DNA of 64,000 bases from Actinoplanes sp. TFC3. GTDB lineage: Bacteria > Actinomycetota > Actinomycetes > Mycobacteriales > Micromonosporaceae. The stretch lies in NCBI RefSeq assembly GCF_001553785.1, contig NZ_LOJP01000001.1, positions 5,297,925-5,361,924 of the forward strand, written 5' to 3'. Made by a program: the position numbers and the translations under genes. The notes under the pieces were generated by a model. The model was given only the letters and a program-made list of their open reading frames with translations, had not been told where the DNA came from and did not search any database. Position 1 is the stretch's first letter. Every line of letters starts with the position of its first letter. This document shows, in pieces, positions 54,254 to 61,062 of this stretch.

Positions 54254-54469
54254 TTAGGCGTAGATCTGCATTCCGGGTTCCCACCGGTCGGTAGCCCGTT
54301 TGATAGCGACGTCGATCTGGACATTCAGCAGAGAGTCCCGGTACTTGGACCCGGCTACCTTCTCGATCAGGTCCAGAGTCTCTGCAGCGGCAATCGGCCG
54401 CTTTTCAAATAGTTCGGCTCGAAGCTTGTTGAGTAGCTGCACCAGGATTTCTTGTCCGACGATGTGCAT
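54254..54469 (-). CDS. Small helical AICE protein, paralogue B
   Basis: 71 residues, ATG at 54469 after AAAGGG. Amphipathic helices ILVQLLNKLRAELFEKRPIA and AAAETLDLIEKVAGSKYRDS. Clearly related to the downstream neighbour, so a tandem duplication. No family recognised. Confidence 0.65.
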   Translation of the reverse strand: MHIVGQEILVQLLNKLRAELFEKRPIAAAETLDLIEKVAGSKYRDSLLNVQIDVAIKRATDRWEPGMQIYA

Positions 54470-54506
54470 GGCCGAGCCCTTTCGATGCCGTGAGCAGTTA
54501 AAGTAG

Positions 54507-55004
54507 TCAGAAGATTGCGGTCACGAGACCGGCCACGACGGCGCATCCGAGGCCGCCCATGAGGAGATCGACGGCGAGGCGAACGCGTCGGTACTTTCGC
54601 TGTACCGCGCGTGACAACCACCAGAGTTGCTGAGCCCGGTATTCGGCACTATCCGTGTCGATGTTGTGCAGATCCTCAGCAAGAGCGTGCGCCGATTCGG
54701 CTGCGGCGTACCTGACGAATCCATGGTTACCGCCGAGCGAGGGCCGGATAGCAGCACCAAGGAGCATCAACGCGGAGCCAATCAGTGCGATGGCTGCCAT
54801 AGCCGGCATGATGCCGACAGCGTCGACGTGGCTCTTCGCCAGCAATCCGATGCCTCCGGTGAGAACGGCCAGCGAGAAACCGAACAAGATGGACGCTTTG
54901 GTGTCCACACGACCCATGTGTGCTTGGACTTCGGTGATAGCGATCGTGGCGCTGTCGCTGTGATCCGGTGAACGACGGGCAGCGTTCGTGAGACGACGAG
55001 ACAT
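54507..55004 (-). CDS. Pycsar-effector-family (PycTM/DUF5706-like) membrane protein
   Basis: 165 residues from ATG 55004 (AAGGGA eight bases upstream). Pattern: AHMGRVDTKASILFGFSLAV, second helix AIALIGSALMLLGAAIRPSL, third LAVDLLMGGLGCAVVAGLVT after VQRKYRRVRL. The R-x-DxKAsilhG helix start, LLLLxAxRP and WLSRAVQRKYRR are what I associate with the Pycsar effector TM domain. No nucleotide cyclase gene is nearby, so either it serves conjugation or the signal comes from elsewhere. Family call from memory of motifs. Confidence 0.65.
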   Translation of the reverse strand: MSRRLTNAARRSPDHSDSATIAITEVQAHMGRVDTKASILFGFSLAVLTGGIGLLAKSHVDAVGIMPAMAAIALIGSALMLLGAAIRPSLGGNHGFVRYAAAESAHALAEDLHNIDTDSAEYRAQQLWWLSRAVQRKYRRVRLAVDLLMGGLGCAVVAGLVTAIF

Positions 55005-55053
55005 GACAACCATCCCTTGATTTCGAAGGGCGTACAGGTTGGAAAGGCGGCGA

Positions 55054-55084
55054 GGTCGGCAGGTTCGGAGCCAGTACCGACCCC
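55054..55084 (-). repeat. Leader hairpin repeat, copy 2
   Basis: Identical over 31 bases to 53976-54006, 50 bases upstream of the start at 55004. Stem GGTCGG (55054-55059) / CCGACC (55077-55082). Both copies are followed on the minus strand by a similar CC/TTCCAACC stretch. Confidence 0.75.
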
Positions 55085-55246
55085 GCGCCACACTTTCGGG
55101 AAACAGCCACGAGAAGCGGCTCAGAAGGCGATGCAGAGACGAGAGCATCACCAAGATTGCGATAGAACAGCGGTTGATCGGCCGCGAGATGTAGCGGTGT
55201 GCCACGGACACTGTGGCGGTAGTACAGATGGCGCTTGGCGAAGGAC

Positions 55247-55564
55247 CTACTTGGCCGAGGAACCAGTGAGCGGCTTCAGCGACACCGCGCGGAACGCCAC
55301 GCCGTTACGCCCGTTGGTCGCCCACGGAATGGCCTCAAGCTGCTCGACAGCGACGAGCTGTCCCACCGTCACGTTCGGCTTCTCTCCCGCCGTAGTGACA
55401 GCGATAACCTCGCCACCAGTCTCATCGAGCACGATGACCTGGGTCGTCCACATGAGCCGGCCCGTTCCCTTCTCGGACCGCTGGTTGCCGTTCTGGTCGT
55501 TCTTCGGCTCAGTCGGCTTCGACACCGTAACCTGCTTACCGGTCGTGTCCACATACAGCTTCAT
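55247..55564 (-). CDS. Small AICE protein, beta-rich, unknown
   Basis: 105 residues, ATG 55564 after GGGAGGT. MWTTQVIVLDETGGEVIAVT, KPNVTVGQLVAVEQLEAIPW and GVAFRAVSLKPL look like an OB-like or small beta-barrel protein of the type that precedes transfer genes in AICEs (sometimes labelled replication/transfer activators). I cannot confirm a match to Pra. Divergent from the XRE gene and probably controlled by it. Confidence 0.65.
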   Translation of the reverse strand: MKLYVDTTGKQVTVSKPTEPKNDQNGNQRSEKGTGRLMWTTQVIVLDETGGEVIAVTTAGEKPNVTVGQLVAVEQLEAIPWATNGRNGVAFRAVSLKPLTGSSAK

Positions 55565-55686
55565 GAGGATTACCTCCCTGTCTTGAGCGCGTCCCCAGTG
55601 GACGACTGCTCTGCGCGAATCTGTGATTCGCACCTCCAATAAGACAGCTGCGGGAGTGACGCGGTAATGGCCTTGCGGGGACGCCT

Positions 55687-55714
55687 GGGACGTTTATAGT
55701 GGAGGAAACGTCCC
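55687..55714. promoter_or_regulatory. Divergent promoter with 9-bp-arm inverted repeat
   Basis: GGGACGTTT (55687-55695) and AAACGTCCC (55706-55714) form a perfect repeat with a 10-base spacer. On the plus strand TATAGT (55695-55700) is a -10 with TTGCGG (55673-55678) as -35; on the minus strand TATAAA (55698-55693) is a -10 for the 55564 gene. The two -10s overlap within the repeat, so one bound regulator could switch both directions. Confidence 0.65.
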
Positions 55715-55733
55715 GCCTGGATCGGATGAACCA

Positions 55734-56492
55734 ATGGCAAACGAACGCCTGCGCGATGCACTTGATCGAGCACGTGTGACACCAGCAGAACTTGCGCTTC
55801 ACACAGAGACCGACATCAAGACGGTGAGCCGCTGGATTGGCGGCAGAGTGCCGCACCCCCGCACTCGCTTCAAGATCGCAAAGCGTTTGAAGGAGGACGA
55901 GGACTTTTTGTGGCCAGGGGCGCGGAAGGCAAGCCCACAGACCACTGACACCTCCGGAATAGTGCAGTTTTACAACAACCGCGGAGCCGTACCAGCGACT
56001 TTATGGGACCGGTTACTTGACGCCGCAACTGGCGAGGTCGGAATTTTGGTCTATGTTGGAATGTTCCTTACCGAGAAGCCAGACCTGCTGACTCGGTTGC
56101 GAGCGAAGGCAAACACTGGTGTTCGCGTCAGGGTTCTTCTTGGCGACCGTAACGCGGATGCCGTGAAGCAGCGCAGCCATGACGAGGGCATCGGCCGGGA
56201 AACGATTTCTGCGAAGATAGACCAGGCCGACGCCTTCTTTCGTCCCCTGATCGGAACAGCGAACATCGACCTACGGCATCACGGCACTGTCCTATACAAC
56301 AGCATCTACCGCTTCGACAATGACATGATTGTCAATCCCCATATATATGGCAAAACTGCTCCGATGGCTCCCGCCATGCATGTGCGCCGAACATCTACGT
56401 TTGGCCTCTTCGACGCATACACGGAAAGTTTTGAAGCCGTGTGGGATGCCGCGATGACGCAGGACGGAGGACAGGCACATGCCGAAGACTGA
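55734..56492 (+). CDS. XRE-family regulator with DUF5919 domain
   Basis: 252 residues. N-terminal HTH (LHTETDIKTVSRWIGGRVPH) and a DUF5919-type C-terminal domain, with FYNNRGAVPATLWDRLLDAA, TGVRVRVLLGDRNADAVKQR and HHGTVLYNSIYRFDNDMIVN that recall a degenerate phospholipase-D (HKD) fold. AICEs commonly carry this XRE-DUF5919 protein next to a Nudix gene. Likely the master switch for excision/transfer through the inverted repeat just upstream. Confidence 0.85.
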   Translation: MANERLRDALDRARVTPAELALHTETDIKTVSRWIGGRVPHPRTRFKIAKRLKEDEDFLWPGARKASPQTTDTSGIVQFYNNRGAVPATLWDRLLDAATGEVGILVYVGMFLTEKPDLLTRLRAKANTGVRVRVLLGDRNADAVKQRSHDEGIGRETISAKIDQADAFFRPLIGTANIDLRHHGTVLYNSIYRFDNDMIVNPHIYGKTAPMAPAMHVRRTSTFGLFDAYTESFEAVWDAAMTQDGGQAHAED

Positions 56493-56946
56493 CTACCTTG
56501 ACGATCCCCATGCACCGAAGGCCAACTCTTTGGTCGTTGCGGTGGCAGTAGTCGTACGTGACGAGACTGAGCGTGTACTGCTCATTAGACGGTCTGATAA
56601 CAATTTCTGGGCCCTACCCGGGGGTGCACAGGAGCTGGGCGAGACGGTTTCACAAGCTGCTGTACGTGAGGTCGAAGAGGAGACAGGGTTGCGTGTCCGA
56701 ATCACGGGCATCTCCGGTGTCTACTCCGACCCTAGGCACGTGATTGCCTACGACGACGGGGAAGTACGCCAGGAATTCTCGATCTGTTTACGTGGTCAAC
56801 CGGATGCCGGCAGCCTGCGTACCAGCGCTGAGTCGGTAGAAGTCCGCTGGGTTCCAACGACTGAGCTGGCATCGCTACCAATGCACCCATCTATGGCTTT
56901 ACGAGTTCAGCACGGTCTAGAGGGGCGCGAGCCTTACATCGGTTAG
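56479..56946 (+). CDS. Nudix hydrolase
   Basis: 155 residues with a complete Nudix box at 49-71 (GAQELGE, then REVEEETGL). Hydrolyses a nucleoside diphosphate derivative; substrate unknown. Starts within the end of the XRE gene (14-base overlap, GGAGGA upstream), so co-expressed with it. Nudix genes beside XRE regulators are a standing feature of AICEs. Ends with a four-base overlap with the convergent HD gene. Confidence 0.9.
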   Translation: MPKTDYLDDPHAPKANSLVVAVAVVVRDETERVLLIRRSDNNFWALPGGAQELGETVSQAAVREVEEETGLRVRITGISGVYSDPRHVIAYDDGEVRQEFSICLRGQPDAGSLRTSAESVEVRWVPTTELASLPMHPSMALRVQHGLEGREPYIG

Positions 56947-57494
56947 GAAAGACCAATCTGACGAAGTCTGGTGTGGGTACGACCTATAGCGGCGCTTAAG
57001 TCTGGCGTTGCCTCCTCGATAAAGTTAGTCACGAGATTGCGAGGCCCGTACCGTTGCTTAATTTCTTCCACTCTGTCGCGGAACTCTGTGGGTTCCCCAT
57101 CGGGTGTTGTGGTTAGGTCACACGTCCAGAGAGCGTCCCGCACGGGACCTTCTTCGTCCTGAAAAGGCACTAACTTGTCAGCGATTCCCCGCAAGCGTGC
57201 CTCTCGGATCGCGCACGAGTGATGTGCGACTAGATGGACCAGGCGTTTAGGCGCATCGACTGATCGCAGGAAGTAGGCACCGTCCAGCGGATGAAAACCC
57301 GTCCGAACGAGATCTGGCGCATACCCGACATCGTGGAGAATGGCCGCAGCCTCTAATAAAGGGGCATCGTCACCCACAACACCAGCGAGCACTTGCGCTT
57401 TTCTGGCTACTCCTTGCACATGCATCCAACGACGAGGAAGCGTGCCAGCAAGTATTAGCTCGGAGAGTTCGTACGCCCACGCGATCAAGGACAT
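56943..57494 (-). CDS. HD-domain metal-dependent phosphohydrolase
   Basis: 183 residues from ATG 57494. HD residues in MHVQGVARKAQVLAG, EAAAILHDVGYAPDL, TGFHPLDGAYFLRS and HLVAHHSCAIRE give the H...HD...H...H pattern. Probably a nucleotide phosphohydrolase or phosphodiesterase. The longer frame to 57611 lacks conservation. No ribosome-binding site; TACTGT about seven bases upstream may allow a leaderless message. Confidence 0.85.
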   Translation of the reverse strand: MSLIAWAYELSELILAGTLPRRWMHVQGVARKAQVLAGVVGDDAPLLEAAAILHDVGYAPDLVRTGFHPLDGAYFLRSVDAPKRLVHLVAHHSCAIREARLRGIADKLVPFQDEEGPVRDALWTCDLTTTPDGEPTEFRDRVEEIKQRYGPRNLVTNFIEEATPDLSAAIGRTHTRLRQIGLS

Positions 57495-57587
57495 GCAAAG
57501 ACAGTAACCGCCGACATCTATCGAACCTACTACCCCGGGGCCGGTCGGCAGCCAGGAAGCGTGTTCAAACTTTCTGTACGTCTTTAA

Positions 57588-57608
57588 AGCGGCCCGAAGC
57601 GGGCCGCT
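57588..57608. terminator. Hairpin upstream of HD gene
   Basis: Perfect 9-bp arms AGCGGCCCG (57588-57596) and CGGGCCGCT (57600-57608) with loop AAG. On the minus strand it is followed by TTTAAAGA, so it could stop transcription coming from the non-coding region into the HD gene. Confidence 0.55.
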
Positions 57609-58103
57609 CACGCCGCCGCCTGGGCGCGCGTCCGCCGCTTAGCTGGCGCACACGACGACCACGCAGGCAGCCCGTCGGCTGGCGTGCATAAGCGGATCGG
57701 GCCGCGGCGACGACAGGTACATGGGTGGTGGTGGGGAAGGAGTTGGCCGGCTGCCGACCGGGTCGGCCTGGGCGACGCGGTCGGGGACCGCCTCGCGGCC
57801 GTAGGGCGGGTCGCTGCCGTCGAGCGCCGGGGTTGGCGGCGCGCAGTGTGCCGGGCCGCTCCTCCAAGCTCAAGGGCGCTTCGCGTCGCGAGCGACGGCC
57901 ACAAACCGGCCGCCCTTGACCTTGGAGCCTCTGCGACCCTCGGGCAGGTGTCGTGGGCAGGCCGATGGCCTGCCCTTAGATGGCGCGCGCCGCCAACCCC
58001 GCCACCGACTCGGTGTCAACGCCAGGTGCTGTCAAGAGCGGCTTGACGAGAGGCTCGTCAGGGAGACTCGGCAAGGGTTGCAGTGCGCCCATACCCTCGC
58101 GTT
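57609..58103. other. Hairpin-rich non-coding region, candidate replication or transfer origin
   Basis: No gene seen. Contains a long inverted repeat with 17-base arms (57862-57878 and 57911-57927, one mismatch, 32-base loop with smaller palindromes inside) and a perfect 9-bp hairpin (57955-57963 / 57967-57975, loop GAT), plus many short GC palindromes. Placement at the non-transcribed end of the element fits a single-strand origin, double-strand origin or clt locus; this is inference. Confidence 0.5.
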
Positions 58104-58760
58104 GTGTCGTCGTCGGCTACAACTCCTTGGTGGGCCATCCCGCTGGTGGCTGGTCTGTTTGCCTTCTTTGGCGTTCTCCTAGCGCAGGTCGTGACTCTAT
58201 GGATTGAGCGTGGTCGCAACCGGCGCGACGACAGGCGGCGGTGGGATCAAGAGCGCCGTACGTTGTATGCCCGGATATTCGACTACGCCACGGTGAAGGC
58301 ACTGGAGCGTTGTCAGGGGCGTCTTGAGACTGGAATTTGGCCCACAATGGATGAAGACGTCCTTAAGCTCCCGATGGAGCTGGAAATGCTCTCGACTTCA
58401 CCGGTTCGTGCTACCGGAAAGCATTTGTTAAATTTGGTTTCGGACGTCAGCAAGTTTGCCGTAGATGACAAACTGATGGTCACAGCATCGGCTGAACTTG
58501 GAAAGCGAATGCACAGATTTATGACAGCCGTCCGTGATGAGCTTGGAATTGAGCTACATGACAGCCGAAAAGTCATCATAACCTCTGCGTCGCGGACAAG
58601 GTTGCTCAAAGCAGGTGTCTTCTTAATGCTGGCAGCTATAGGCTTCCGTGGCCCGACCAAACGTCTCATAAATCAAGAGAAGCTAGCCTTCCCAGGCTAC
58701 TTCCAGGAGAGTGCTAGAGGCGCAACGGTCGATCCGGAAGTATCAGCTCCGAGTGACTAA
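58104..58760 (+). CDS. Hypothetical AICE cargo protein with one membrane helix
   Basis: 218 residues from GTG 58104. N-terminal helix WWAIPLVAGLFAFFGVLLAQ then a basic helical stretch (WIERGRNRRDDRRRWDQERR) and a soluble helical domain (MELEMLSTSPVRATGKHLLN, VSDVSKFAVDDKLMVTASAE). TACCCT seven bases upstream could be a leaderless -10. More AT-rich than its surroundings and looks recently acquired. Small anchored proteins of this shape are frequent in mobile-element cargo; function unknown. Confidence 0.7.
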   Translation: MSSSATTPWWAIPLVAGLFAFFGVLLAQVVTLWIERGRNRRDDRRRWDQERRTLYARIFDYATVKALERCQGRLETGIWPTMDEDVLKLPMELEMLSTSPVRATGKHLLNLVSDVSKFAVDDKLMVTASAELGKRMHRFMTAVRDELGIELHDSRKVIITSASRTRLLKAGVFLMLAAIGFRGPTKRLINQEKLAFPGYFQESARGATVDPEVSAPSD

Positions 58761-58773
58761 CTGGGTGACAATC
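58751..58773 (+). repeat. 23-bp repeat, inner copy (candidate arm site)
   Basis: Differs at one base from 60558-60580 and shares TAACTGGGTGAC with 45738-45749 beside attL. The copy runs through the stop codon of the 58104 gene. Confidence 0.7.
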
Positions 58774-58910
58774 GCTAGTGATTGCAGCGGACTTCCACGG
58801 ACGACTGGGGACAGATCCCCGCAGGTCATCGACGTGTTGACCAAGCTCATTCAAGATCATAAGTTGCCTGGGGGTCAAGGTGTCGCGGACGCGATCGAGG
58901 CCGTGCACCT

Positions 58911-59654
58911 TTACTCACTCGTCTGCCTCAAGGCGCGCCGACGATCTTTCCAAGAGATGGCGTTCTCGTCGATTACTAGATTGTTTTCTGCGAGCAGAAC
59001 GTCATAGTCGCTTTCGCCAAACGAAAAAGGCGGTAGCGCACGATAAAGCGCGGGGTCAGATAGTAGATCTGGAAGGCGCCTGGGCTGGTCCCAGCCCTCA
59101 CGCCGCCAACGGCGGCCGGAAGGATCAGTGAACTCTAGAACCACTCGCAGTTGGTATGGAGTGAATGGACCGCCACAGCTGACCTGCTCCGAGTAGTAGC
59201 CTGGGGAGACCCCGCGAAACTCGGCTAGTTCAGACTTGCCGGGTCGGATGTAATGCAGAACATATCGCTGAGGATGACTTGGGATGCGAACGATAACGTC
59301 GAAGACGAATGCATCGCTCTCATTTGAGACGTTGATGAATAGTCGTTCGGTCTCGGGATCATCGGGATTCACTTCTGACTCGCCGATTTCGGCGATGATC
59401 ATCCGCGCTCGCCAAGAGTCAGCGTCTCTCTGACGCACTTCCCGGTCGCGGGCTTCTGCTGCCTGCGTCCTGCGCTCTTCAGCATATCTGGCAGCTTCGA
59501 TGCGCCGCCCTCGGATTTCAACACCAAGCAACGATGCCGCCGCAATCACTGCGAGGATGGACCCGACCCCACCTAGCATGTCACCGAGGGCACCCCACTG
59601 GTCGGCAGAATAGGCCAGCTGCATTTGGTATAGCGCCATCCCTAGATAGACCAC
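58911..59654 (-). CDS. Hypothetical AICE cargo protein with membrane anchor
   Basis: 247 residues. Hydrophobic segment LGDMLGGVGSILAVIAAASL, then a Glu/Arg-rich predicted coiled coil (RIEAARYAEERRTQAAEARD, REVRQRDADSW) and a beta-rich domain (FINVSNESDAFVFDVIVRIP; PYQLRVVLEFTDPSGRRWRR). Alternative ATG at 59639. No known family. Lies inside the segment bounded by the 23-bp repeats and on the opposite strand to its neighbours. Confidence 0.65.
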   Translation of the reverse strand: MVYLGMALYQMQLAYSADQWGALGDMLGGVGSILAVIAAASLLGVEIRGRRIEAARYAEERRTQAAEARDREVRQRDADSWRARMIIAEIGESEVNPDDPETERLFINVSNESDAFVFDVIVRIPSHPQRYVLHYIRPGKSELAEFRGVSPGYYSEQVSCGGPFTPYQLRVVLEFTDPSGRRWRREGWDQPRRLPDLLSDPALYRALPPFSFGESDYDVLLAENNLVIDENAISWKDRRRALRQTSE

Positions 59655-59954
59655 GACACGACGGTAGTCGAAGGTCGCAACGGTGGGCTGCCAGCCCGAG
59701 CGCGGTGCCGGAGCCCTTCAATGACAGCAACGCTGACAGCAACCGGCCCGGACGACGTCGACCAGCACGAAGTGGAGTCATACAGCCGTCCGAGGTCACG
59801 GACGCGGCCAGACAGCGACGGACGTCGCGCCCAGGACTTACAAGCGAGGGGTCAAGCCGAGCCCTGCGCAGTGCCGAGCACGTGACGAGTCTCGGTGAGC
59901 CCTCGTGACATGTGACCCTGTGCTACGCATCGGTTACATGATAGACAGTTGTCC

Positions 59955-60446
59955 ATGGGTTGGCTGGATGGGTTTAGGGCAAGAGAGCGTGAGTCGACCG
60001 CACATGAATCACGGGTTCACAGATGCGTGGGCCTGTCCGCGGTGCTCGTCCGATGCCACGTCGATACCTGGAGCTTCGTGCTGCTACAGATGACGCGGAG
60101 CTCTGGCGGCATCCTCACCCCGGCGGCGCGCTGGTCCGAGGATCAGTCGGACACGCGCACTTGGGTTGACGAAGAGCTGAAGTTGATGGACGTGAAGTTG
60201 TCTGGGCCTCGGCTGGCCGACGTGGTCCAAATGCTGTGGTATTTGCCGAACGAGCGACGAGGTTGGGGCAGGCCCGCTGGCCTCGTCAGTAAAGAGTTTG
60301 TGGTCGTCACCGGAGTCGATTCGCAGAAGGCCCAGCGGATCTACGACGCAATCGCGCCCGTCATCGAGCGAGTGGAGGTCAACTCGCCGCGGCGCTCAGA
60401 GCTGCCTACCGTGATCATCGATGACGCCATTGGCTCTACAAGCTGA
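59955..60446 (+). CDS. Hypothetical AICE cargo protein
   Basis: Up to 163 residues from ATG 59955; the conserved-looking part may begin at ATG 60093 (TRSSGGILTPAARWSEDQSD, LADVVQMLWYLPNERRGWGR, FVVVTGVDSQKAQRIYDAIA). Family not recognised. The 300 bases upstream (59655-59954) hold nothing I can identify; they are compositionally mixed and may be decayed. Confidence 0.45.
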   Translation: MGWLDGFRARERESTAHESRVHRCVGLSAVLVRCHVDTWSFVLLQMTRSSGGILTPAARWSEDQSDTRTWVDEELKLMDVKLSGPRLADVVQMLWYLPNERRGWGRPAGLVSKEFVVVTGVDSQKAQRIYDAIAPVIERVEVNSPRRSELPTVIIDDAIGSTS

Positions 60447-60557
60447 GAGACTTCGTCCGACTACGCCGTTTGGGTCTCGTTCGTTGCGCTGGACTTGGGT
60501 CTAGGGACCTCCGAATCGAGAATGCGTCGTTGAGTGATGTGTCGTCCTGGCAAGCGT

Positions 60558-60580
60558 GAGTGTCTAACTGGGTGACAATC
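60558..60580 (+). repeat. 23-bp repeat, outer copy near attR (candidate arm site)
   Basis: Carries TAACTGGGTGACAATC, ends 90 bases before attR and differs by one base from 58751-58773. The rest of 60447-60670 contains no gene. Confidence 0.7.
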
Positions 60581-60670
60581 AAGGGCTACAACGCCGGACA
60601 ACCATGGACGCTCGCGGACCGTTCGACCAGGTCAAGGGCACGGCAATCCAAGCTTGAAGGAGCATGATCG

Positions 60671-60721
60671 TTCCTTGACACGGAAGAGGTCACTGGTTCG
60701 ATCCCAGTATCGCCCACCAGC
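60671..60721 (+). repeat. attR core (51 bp), 3' half of tRNA-Val
   Basis: Right copy of the attachment repeat, identical to 45635-45685. It contains only the anticodon loop to CCA of tRNA-Val and cannot form a tRNA alone. Confidence 0.96.
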
Positions 60722-60732
60722 AATACCTTGCA

Positions 60733-60768
60733 ACCGGATGCCTCCTCGGCATCCGGTTTCTTTGGTTT
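60733..60768 (+). terminator. Original terminator of the tRNA-Val operon
   Basis: ACCGGATGCC (60733-60742) and GGCATCCGGT (60748-60757) form a perfect 10-bp stem followed by a T-rich run (TTTCTTTGGTTT). It lies 12 bases beyond attR, where the tRNA operon would have ended before insertion. The following 60769-60977 shows no recognisable gene. Confidence 0.85.
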
Positions 60769-60977
60769 ACTGGACCAAGAACTACCGCACCTCGCTGGAA
60801 CACGACGACGCCGGAGCGTTTCGACCGGCGATGAGGCACTTCCGGGACGATGAGCGTCCGGCTATGGAGACGGGCTGGATACCTCCGTTTCAGCCATCTT
60901 TGATCATGACGCGCCCACGAGATGCAGAGGTCGGACGTCTGCGGAAAGCGCGGACTGCGCCCCTGAGCGGTGAGAAG

Positions 60978-61008
60978 TCAGCGGGCAGGCTGATGGCCTG
61001 CCCGCTGA
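60978..61008 (-). terminator. Strong hairpin terminator after the 61063-63502 operon
   Basis: Perfect 13-bp arms (60978-60990 and 60996-61008) with loop TGATG, 55 bases past the stop at 61063. Its central 21 bases match the hairpin at 57955-57975 in all but one base. No U-tract, as is common in high-GC actinomycetes. Confidence 0.65.
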
Positions 61009-61062
61009 ACCCTTCCTGCATCGGCGGTGCGTTACTCGAACCGCGTCAGCAACGAAACCCGG

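Larger units (their letters stand above)
45635..60721. mobile_element. Actinomycete integrative and conjugative element (AICE, pSAM2-like) in tRNA-Val
   Basis: About 15.0 kb flanked by a perfect 51-bp direct repeat (45635-45685 and 60671-60721). It contains a tyrosine integrase and excisionase next to attL, a rolling-circle Rep, a run of coupled small genes, an FtsK-type DNA translocase split in two, small regulatory genes, a divergent XRE-Nudix pair and an HD hydrolase, the standard AICE order. The right end carries a hairpin-rich non-coding region and cargo. All core genes for excision, replication and transfer look intact, so it may be functional. Confidence 0.95.

Noticed and set aside
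55734..56492. XRE-DUF5919 protein considered as an active phospholipase-D-like nuclease effector
   Set aside because: The expected HxKxxxxD motif is not complete; a regulator reading fits the HTH and the adjacent repeat.
58711..59007. 98-codon plus-strand frame at the end of the 58104 gene
   Set aside because: Crosses the 23-bp repeat and overlaps two other genes; no start signal and no domain.
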